A DNA stretch of 11,150 nt. Origin: an uncultured Faecalibacterium sp. Its GTDB lineage: Bacteria > Bacillota > Clostridia > Oscillospirales > Ruminococcaceae. The translations under genes and the position numbers were made by a program. Location: the NCBI GenBank assembly GCA_934503275.1, contig CAKSVD010000035.1, positions 1-11,150 of the forward strand, in the 5' to 3' direction. Of the stretch, positions 6,789 to 11,150 are shown piece by piece. Below the pieces are notes generated by a model. That model had not been told where the DNA came from, searched no databases, and worked only from the letters and a program-made list of their open reading frames with translations. Each line of letters opens with the position of its first letter. Position 1 is the first letter of the stretch.

Positions 6789-6808
6789 ATAAAAAAGGAT
6801 GTGATGAG

Positions 6809-7192
6809 ATGACTGTAGGAGAGGCTTTGGAGCGTGCCGAGCAGCTGCGCCCAAACTGCCGCATTGAAACCGAGACCCGGCTGCAATGGCTGCGGGAGGC
6901 AGACGCCCTGCTGCGCACAAAGCTGTTTGACCGCAGCGCCGCCGGGGAGTTTGACGCCGTGGGTGCAGACCGTCCGTGGGAGCAGCCGGTACAGGATGAC
7001 CAGATGCTGCTGGCACCGCCGCCCTTTGATGCACTGTATCCGCACCTGCTGTGTGCGCAGATGGATGCTGCCTTGGGCGAGACCGACCGCTACGCCGGGG
7101 AGCAGGCACAGTACAACGCCCTGTATGCGGAACTGGCGGTCTGGCTGCGGCAGAACTACCCGCCCCGCAGCCGGGTGCAGTGGCGCTGGTAA
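6809..7192 (+). CDS. Probable head-completion / head-tail connector protein, 127 aa
   Basis: The start at 6809 follows AAAAAGGATGTGATGAG, a moderate ribosome-binding site just downstream of the terminator. The small protein begins MTVGEALERAEQLRPN and continues with RLQWLREADALLRTKLFD (about 25-42). This helical opening is typical of small proteins that follow the capsid gene in Firmicutes phages and act as connectors plugged under the portal (gp6-type, or gp4 of P22). A short loop region with DDQMLLAPPPFDALYPHLL (about 71-89) and further helices follow. By analogy a ring of this protein would extend the portal channel and close the filled head. It is identified from size, position and helical pattern rather than a diagnostic motif. 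Confidence 0.65.
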   Translation: MTVGEALERAEQLRPNCRIETETRLQWLREADALLRTKLFDRSAAGEFDAVGADRPWEQPVQDDQMLLAPPPFDALYPHLLCAQMDAALGETDRYAGEQAQYNALYAELAVWLRQNYPPRSRVQWRW

Positions 7193-7204
7193 GGAGGTGC
7201 GGCG

Positions 7205-9085
7205 ATGGTACTGGCAGACAGAATACGGCTTGCCAACACCCGGCAGCTGCTGCGGGCTTTTGGCGGTTTAAACGAGACCTACGGCTGCTCGGAGGCAGAG
7301 TATAGCGCCGGGGTGAACTTTTCCACCCGGGATTTTCCCGCCCTGAGCACCCGCACCCCGCGCCGCAAACTGCGGGCGCTGACCGGGCTGAACGGGATGT
7401 ACCACCTGAACGGTCTGCTGACCATCTGCGGGCGGGATATCACCTATACCCCGGACGATGCCGCCGCCCCGGCGGTGACAAAGCCGGACGCCGTGACTAA
7501 CGGCCGCAAGACGCTGGTGGGCATCGGCACAAAGATCCTGATCTTTCCGGACAAGCTGGCCTTTGATACGGCAGACGGCAGCGTTGCCGCACTGGGTGCA
7601 CTGTGGACGGCGGCGGGCAAAAGCGTGACCTTTGCCCCCTGTGATGCCGCAGGCAAGACCTATCAGGTGGAAGCTTTTGGCCGGGACGAGCCCGCAGACC
7701 CGGCAGACGGACAGCTGTTTTTAAAGGTAGAGGATGCCGACCATCCGTGGCGGTACGACAGCACGCTGGAGATGTATAGCAAAAACTCCGGCAGCTGGGC
7801 TGCTATCCCGCTGGAATACTGCCGCATCACGGCGGCAGGGCTGGGCAAGCTGTTCCGGCAGTGGGACACTGTGACCGTGCAGGGCGCAGCCGCCGAGGCG
7901 GCGGGGCAGAACCCGGAACTGAACGGAGACCAGATCGTATATGACGCGGGCGAGGACTGGCTGCGGGTGCGCTGCACCCCGCAGGGCGAGTATTTCTACG
8001 GCACACTGGTGCAGAACGCTGCCGCCGCCCAGTGGCAGAGCATGGACGGCAAGCAGCACCGCAGCGTGGACGCCGCCCAGACGGTATCTATGGAGCGCCG
8101 GGTGCCGGAACTGGATTTTGTGACCGAGTGCGACAACCGGGTGTGGGGCTGCAACAGCAGGGAGAACGTCATCTACGGCTGCAAGCTGGGCGACCCCACC
8201 AATTGGTTCAGTTACCGGGGCATTGCGGCGGACAGCTACGCCGTCACCGTGGGCAGCGACGGTGCCTTTACCGGGGCGGCTTCCTGCATGGGCTATGCGC
8301 TGTTCTTTAAGGAGAACACCCTGCACAAGCTATACGGCTCCAAACCTTCGGATTTTCAGCTTTCCAGCCTGCGCTGCCGTGGCGTAGCCAAAAACGCCGC
8401 CCGCAGCCTGTGCGTGCTGAACGAGACGCTATATTATCTCTCGCCGGACGGCGTTATGGCGTGGGACGGCAGTCTGCCCACCAAGGTGTCCAGTGCGCTG
8501 GACGCCGCAAAGCTTTCCAACGTGCAAAGCGCCGTGGGCGGTGCACTGGATGGCCGGTACTACCTGCACATCTCCCGGGAGAGTGCGCGCTTGCTGGTCT
8601 ACGATACCGAAAAGGGGCTGTGGAGCGAGGAGGACGTCTGCTCCTGCGATATGACCAGCACCGGCGGGCAGCTTTATCTGTGGGACGGGCAGGCGCTGTG
8701 GGCGGCAGACCCCACCCGCGAGCCGGACTGGCAGACCACCGACGGTGTGGAGACGGACATCCCCTTTGAACTGGTCACCGGCGATGTGGGACTGGACGGC
8801 ACCGAGCAGCGGTATCTCTCCCGGCTGACTTTACGGCTGGACGCCGAACGCACCAGCACGGTGGAGGTGGCGGTAAGCTATGACGGCGGCGCGTGGGAGA
8901 CAGTGACCTCCCTTGCCGCCCAAGGCAGCCGCCGCAGCTATGACCTGCCCTTTGTGCCCCGGCGGTGCGGGTCGCTGCGGCTGCGGCTGCGGGGCAAGGG
9001 GCAGATCACGCTGCGCAGTCTTGTGCGCACCATCGCCCCGGCAAAGGGAAAATTATGGGAGGAGGATGCCTCATGGCAAGCATGA
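7205..9085 (+). CDS. Tail-hub / packaged-DNA stabilization-like protein (P22 gp10-like beta-propeller), 626 aa
   Basis: The start at 7205 follows AAGGAGGTG (7191-7199), which overlaps the stop of the connector gene. The product is rich in short beta-type repeats and aromatic/Gly turns. RVWGCNSRENVIYGCKLGDP followed by TNWFSY (about 312-336) and GYALFFKENTLHKLYGSKPS (363-382) are patterns typical of phage tail-hub or stabilization proteins such as P22 gp10, which bind below the connector to seal the DNA-filled head. Later segments (LYYLSPDGVMAWDG, YYLHISRE, LYLWDGQALWAAD) look like successive propeller blades. The C-terminal 120 residues form a separate beta-sandwich-like region (RLTLRLDAERTSTVEVAVSY). 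It is somewhat longer than P22 gp10 (about 470 residues). The frame is intact. The podovirus-like neck role is inferred from the pattern and gene order. Confidence 0.75.
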   Translation: MVLADRIRLANTRQLLRAFGGLNETYGCSEAEYSAGVNFSTRDFPALSTRTPRRKLRALTGLNGMYHLNGLLTICGRDITYTPDDAAAPAVTKPDAVTNGRKTLVGIGTKILIFPDKLAFDTADGSVAALGALWTAAGKSVTFAPCDAAGKTYQVEAFGRDEPADPADGQLFLKVEDADHPWRYDSTLEMYSKNSGSWAAIPLEYCRITAAGLGKLFRQWDTVTVQGAAAEAAGQNPELNGDQIVYDAGEDWLRVRCTPQGEYFYGTLVQNAAAAQWQSMDGKQHRSVDAAQTVSMERRVPELDFVTECDNRVWGCNSRENVIYGCKLGDPTNWFSYRGIAADSYAVTVGSDGAFTGAASCMGYALFFKENTLHKLYGSKPSDFQLSSLRCRGVAKNAARSLCVLNETLYYLSPDGVMAWDGSLPTKVSSALDAAKLSNVQSAVGGALDGRYYLHISRESARLLVYDTEKGLWSEEDVCSCDMTSTGGQLYLWDGQALWAADPTREPDWQTTDGVETDIPFELVTGDVGLDGTEQRYLSRLTLRLDAERTSTVEVAVSYDGGAWETVTSLAAQGSRRSYDLPFVPRRCGSLRLRLRGKGQITLRSLVRTIAPAKGKLWEEDASWQA

Positions 9086-9258
9086 ACGGCCTGAGCAAGC
9101 TGGGGCTGCCCAAGTTCAGCGAGAACATGGACTCGGAGGATGCCCGGGCACTGCGCAGCTATCTGTACCAGATGCAGGAGCAGCTGCAGTATGTACTGAC
9201 CAATCTGGATACGGAAAATATGTCCGATACCCTGCGCAGCAAGCTGCAGGGATTATAA
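9073..9258 (+). CDS. Small coiled-coil phage structural protein, 61 aa
   Basis: The start at 9073 is set by GGGAGGAGGATG (about 9057-9067) inside the end of the previous gene; the two genes overlap by 13 bases in different frames. The frame is open further upstream, but that is the shadow of the larger gene. The product contains LPKFSENMDSEDARALRSYL and then YQMQEQLQYVLTNLDTENM. The pattern 'Y-----EQL-YVL-NLD-EN' is common in small proteins and tail-associated proteins of Firmicutes phages and reads as a short coiled coil. It is likely a minor virion component associated with the neck or ejection apparatus; no precise role can be assigned. Confidence 0.8.
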   Translation: MASMNGLSKLGLPKFSENMDSEDARALRSYLYQMQEQLQYVLTNLDTENMSDTLRSKLQGL

Positions 9259-9276
9259 GCATGAAAGGAGAATTTT

Positions 9277-10605
9277 ATGGCATCCAAAAAGAAGGAGGAA
9301 CTGCTGCAGCCGGAGGTGCAAACACAGGCGCAGGCCGCTTACACCACCGAGGGGCTGGACAGCCGTGCCGATGTGGAAAAGGCCATGGCAAACGCCAGCT
9401 ACCGCCCTGGTCAGCAGGTGACCGATGCAGCCAACGCCCTGAAGCAGTGGCAGCAGAACCGCCCCGCAGACTACCAGAGCAGCTATCAGGATAAGATCAA
9501 CAGCCTGCTGGGGCAGCTGCTGGAGCGGGAGAATTTTCAGTACAGCTACACCCGCGACCCGCTCTACCGCCAGTACGAGCAGCTGTATACCCAGAACGCC
9601 CACAACGCCAGCGCAGATGCGGCGGCGCAGGCTGCTGCCCTGACCGGCGGCTACGGCTCCAGCTATGCCACCAGTGCGGCGCAGCAGGCTTATCAGCAGC
9701 AGATCGGCGGGCTGGCAAGCGCCATCCCCACCCTGTACAGTCTGGCGCTGGATACCTACCAGAGCGGCGGCGAGGAACTGGTGAACCGGCTGGACCAGCT
9801 GAACGGACAGGAGCAGAATGCCCAGACCCTGTACGACCGTCAGCTGCAGGACTACTACACCCAATTGCAGCAGAAGGGCGAGGCCTACAACGACGCCTAC
9901 GCCAAGGACTACGGCCAGTATCAGGAACATCTGAACCGGCTGGACACCCTGCACGGCTACTACACCGCGCAGGAGCAGGCAGAAATCAGTCAGCGTCAGC
10001 AGGCGTTTAACAACCTTATAACCGTGCTGGGCGTCATCGGGGATGTGGTGCAGCTGGCCATCAGCGGCACCACCGGTCTGGGCACGCTGGCGGGCAGTCT
10101 GCTGAACACCGGGTACAACATCTACTCTGGCAACCGCGCCTACGAGGCCGAGCGCGCCGACACCCAGTGGAGCCAGCAGATGCAGGAGAAGCAGCGGCAG
10201 GACGCACTGACCCAGCAGCAGTACGACAACACCGCCAGCGAGCGTGCCTATCAGGATGCGCTGAGGCAGCAGGCCTTCAACAATAACGTGACCACCCAGA
10301 AGCTGAACATCGCGAAGGGCGAGTGGGCGCTGAAGCAGTCCAATGCCCGGCAGAAGGCTGCACAGGCTGCCGGTAAGGCGGCGGCTGCGGGCACAAAGTC
10401 CGGCAAGTCCGGCAGCGGAAAGACCACCGGCAGCAGCGGTTCTGCCTCCGGCGGCAGCCGCAGCACTGCCAGCGCCGGGGTGCCCTACACGGCAGCGCTG
10501 ATGCGCAGTCAGGGCAAGAACGATGTAGCCATCACCTCTGCCCTGCGGCAGGAGGGCTACACCCCTGCCCAGATCGCAAAGATCCTGCAGGAGATGAATA
10601 AGTAA
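9277..10605 (+). CDS. Probable DNA-ejection / internal virion protein, Gln/Ala-rich, 442 aa
   Basis: The start at 9277 follows AAAGGAG (9264-9270). The protein is very rich in Gln, Ala and Tyr and mostly helical. Residues about 108-170 contain AAALTGGYGSSYATSAAQQA and then YSLALDTYQSGGEELVNRL, a pattern common in proteins at the end of structural clusters of clostridial phages. A long hydrophobic stretch lies at about 245-283 (NLITVLGVIGDVVQLAISG and beyond), able to insert in a membrane. A coiled-coil part comes next, then a Gly/Ser/Lys linker (about 370-400) and a small helical C-terminal domain (YTAALMRSQG through QIAKILQEMNK). A Gln-rich coil with a membrane-active core fits an ejection protein that leaves the head with the DNA and forms a channel in the cell envelope. 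It is the last gene of the module. The function is inferred; a tail-length or minor structural role is the alternative. Confidence 0.65.
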   Translation: MASKKKEELLQPEVQTQAQAAYTTEGLDSRADVEKAMANASYRPGQQVTDAANALKQWQQNRPADYQSSYQDKINSLLGQLLERENFQYSYTRDPLYRQYEQLYTQNAHNASADAAAQAAALTGGYGSSYATSAAQQAYQQQIGGLASAIPTLYSLALDTYQSGGEELVNRLDQLNGQEQNAQTLYDRQLQDYYTQLQQKGEAYNDAYAKDYGQYQEHLNRLDTLHGYYTAQEQAEISQRQQAFNNLITVLGVIGDVVQLAISGTTGLGTLAGSLLNTGYNIYSGNRAYEAERADTQWSQQMQEKQRQDALTQQQYDNTASERAYQDALRQQAFNNNVTTQKLNIAKGEWALKQSNARQKAAQAAGKAAAAGTKSGKSGSGKTTGSSGSASGGSRSTASAGVPYTAALMRSQGKNDVAITSALRQEGYTPAQIAKILQEMNK

Positions 10606-10679
10606 GAGCAGGAAAATGATTGGAAATGCCCTCCGCTTGCGCTCTGGGCATCTTCAGCGGAATAATTATTTTTGATTTC

Positions 10680-10713
10680 GCGTTTGTCGCACTCTGCGGA
10701 GTGCTCCAAACGC
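10680..10713. repeat. Interrupted hairpin inside the palindromic element
   Basis: GCGTTTG (10680-10686) pairs with CAAACGC (10707-10713) and GCACTC (10689-10694) pairs with GAGTGC (10699-10704). They are separated by a 2x2 mismatch (TC/TC) and closed by the loop TGCG. There is no T-tract on either side, so it is not a terminator. Confidence 0.7.
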
Positions 10714-10736
10714 ATTTTCACAGGAAGGGGCATGAA

Positions 10737-10791
10737 GGCAAACAGGTGGTTTGCCCGCAGCGAAATTGTTTCCGTAGGAAACAAGCGCTGC
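10737..10791. repeat. Two tandem hairpins inside the palindromic element
   Basis: The first hairpin is GGCAAAC (10737-10743) with GTTTGCC (10749-10755), loop AGGTG. The second is GCAGCG (10757-10762) with CGCTGC (10786-10791), which encloses TTGTTTCC (10766-10773) with GGAAACAA (10777-10784) and loop GTA. Only one base separates the two hairpins. They sit inside the GCATTTTCACAG inverted pair. Confidence 0.7.
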
Positions 10792-10827
10792 AACTGCCGG
10801 TTTCCGTTACGACTCCTCTGTGAAAAC

Positions 10828-10863
10828 GCAACGCCGGGCAGACCGCAGTCTGCCCGGCGTTGC
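10828..10863. terminator. Perfect 16-bp hairpin, terminator-like
   Basis: GCAACGCCGGGCAGAC (10828-10843) and GTCTGCCCGGCGTTGC (10848-10863) are perfectly complementary around the loop CGCA. On the plus strand it is followed by TCTATATAAC, a weak T-tract. On the minus strand it is followed by GTTTTC. The stem is strong enough to stop transcription leaving the phage module, but the poor T-tract makes direction and efficiency uncertain; it may instead be part of the surrounding palindromic element. Confidence 0.5.
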
Positions 10864-10955
10864 TCTATATAACAATAAAATTACCTTGTTCTATGCCCAG
10901 AGCAAAGCGGAGGGCATTCAAAATCGTTTTGTCTCGCTGGACCGCATAGCAAAAG

Positions 10956-10988
10956 AAAAAGTCCGCTGTTTAAAACAGCGGACTTTTT
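10956..10988 (-). terminator. Bidirectional rho-independent terminator of the tRNA transcript
   Basis: GTCCGCTG (10961-10968) pairs with CAGCGGAC (10976-10983), and the stem can extend through the AT-rich loop. On the minus strand it is followed by TTTTTCTTTT and begins a few bases after the tRNA-His 3' end, so it terminates the tRNA transcript. On the plus strand it is followed by TTTTT (10984-10988), so it also stops transcription arriving from the phage module. Confidence 0.88.
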
Positions 10989-10990
10989 GG

Positions 10991-11068
10991 TGGGGTGCCC
11001 AGTGGGACTCGAACCCACGGTCTCCAGATCCACAATCTGGCGCGTTAACCGACTACGCTATGGGCACC
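10991..11068 (-). tRNA. tRNA-His (anticodon GTG)
   Basis: The minus strand folds as a full cloverleaf. The acceptor GTGCCCA pairs with TGGGCAC, with the histidine-specific extra G at -1 opposite C73 and an encoded CCA end. The D stem is GCGT/ACGC, the anticodon stem CCAGA/TCTGG has the loop TTGTGGA (anticodon GTG), the variable loop is AGACC, and the T stem GTGGG/CCCAC has the loop TTCGAGT. The 5' end is at 11068 (G-1) and the CCA ends at 10991. It lies directly downstream of the tRNA-Arg gene on the same strand and is probably cotranscribed with it. Confidence 0.97.
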
Positions 11069-11075
11069 ACATAAA

Positions 11076-11149
<74 letters not shown>

Positions 11150-11150
11150 A

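Larger units (their letters stand above)
10613..10930. repeat. Palindromic element with imperfect terminal inverted repeats (MITE- or REP-like) in a gene-free region
   Basis: The region from the end of the ejection gene to the tRNAs (about 385 bases) has no gene but is full of inverted repeats. The outer arms are 10613-10651 and 10893-10930. The core 27 bases at 10625-10651 and 26 bases at 10893-10918 are nearly perfect reverse complements (ATGCCCAGAGC..AAGCGGAGGGCATT). The flanking 12 bases still match at 8. Each arm also folds on itself (ATGCCC/GGGCAT). Nested inside, GCATTTTCACAG (10712-10723) pairs with CTGTGAAAACGC (10818-10829). Local hairpins lie at 10680-10713, 10737-10755, 10757-10791 and 10828-10863. 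The nesting suggests a mobile miniature element or a structured RNA. No clear target-site duplication was found. Confidence 0.55.

Noticed and set aside
10613..10930. CRISPR-like repeat array
   Set aside because: The repeats are inverted and differ from each other, with no regular spacers.
10620..11074. Short open frames after the ejection gene
   Set aside because: They run through hairpins and even the tRNA-His gene and have no start signals; the area is non-coding.

Overview
The window looks like a piece of a GC-rich Firmicutes (Clostridia) chromosome, most plausibly Faecalibacterium or a close gut relative. The clues are the Tat-like lipoprotein leader on the sugar-binding protein, the strong AAGGAGGTG ribosome-binding sites, tRNA genes of bacterial type and the style of the phage proteins. 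The organism is inferred from these features; no marker gene here proves it.

Layout. The left edge (1-305, minus strand) is the start of a galactose-type ABC transporter binding lipoprotein (MglB-like). About 720 bases without a convincing gene follow. From 1029 to 10605 ten genes run on the plus strand and form a compact phage DNA-packaging, head and neck module: small terminase-like protein, large terminase, portal, a fused Prp protease-scaffold, N4-gp56-family major capsid protein, a small head protein, a hairpin terminator, a head-completion/connector-like protein, a P22 gp10-like tail-hub or stabilization-like protein, a small coiled-coil protein and a Gln-rich ejection-type protein with a hydrophobic core. 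A highly palindromic intergenic block (about 10613-10930) follows, then a bidirectional terminator and two minus-strand tRNA genes (His-GTG, Arg-TCT) at the right edge.

How it works together. Terminase and portal would pump DNA into a head built from the capsid protein on a scaffold. The scaffold gene begins with a complete ribosomal-processing cysteine protease (Prp) domain with His24 and Cys36. A Prp-type cleavage motif (MMDLQLF/AEGE) lies exactly at the junction with the scaffold domain. The capsid protein, encoded by the next gene, starts with the same kind of motif (MMNFNIQLF/ADAQ). The simplest reading is a self-cleaving protease-scaffold that also trims the capsid N-terminus, using the chemistry the host uses to trim ribosomal protein L27. 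This is the most interesting content of the window.

A second point is what is absent. Between the chromosomal sugar-transport gene and the tRNAs there is no integrase, repressor, replication, lysis, tail-fibre or tailspike gene, yet every structural gene is intact. That fits either a decayed prophage reduced to its late module or a domesticated particle (gene-transfer-agent-like) locus. The sequence alone does not decide between them.
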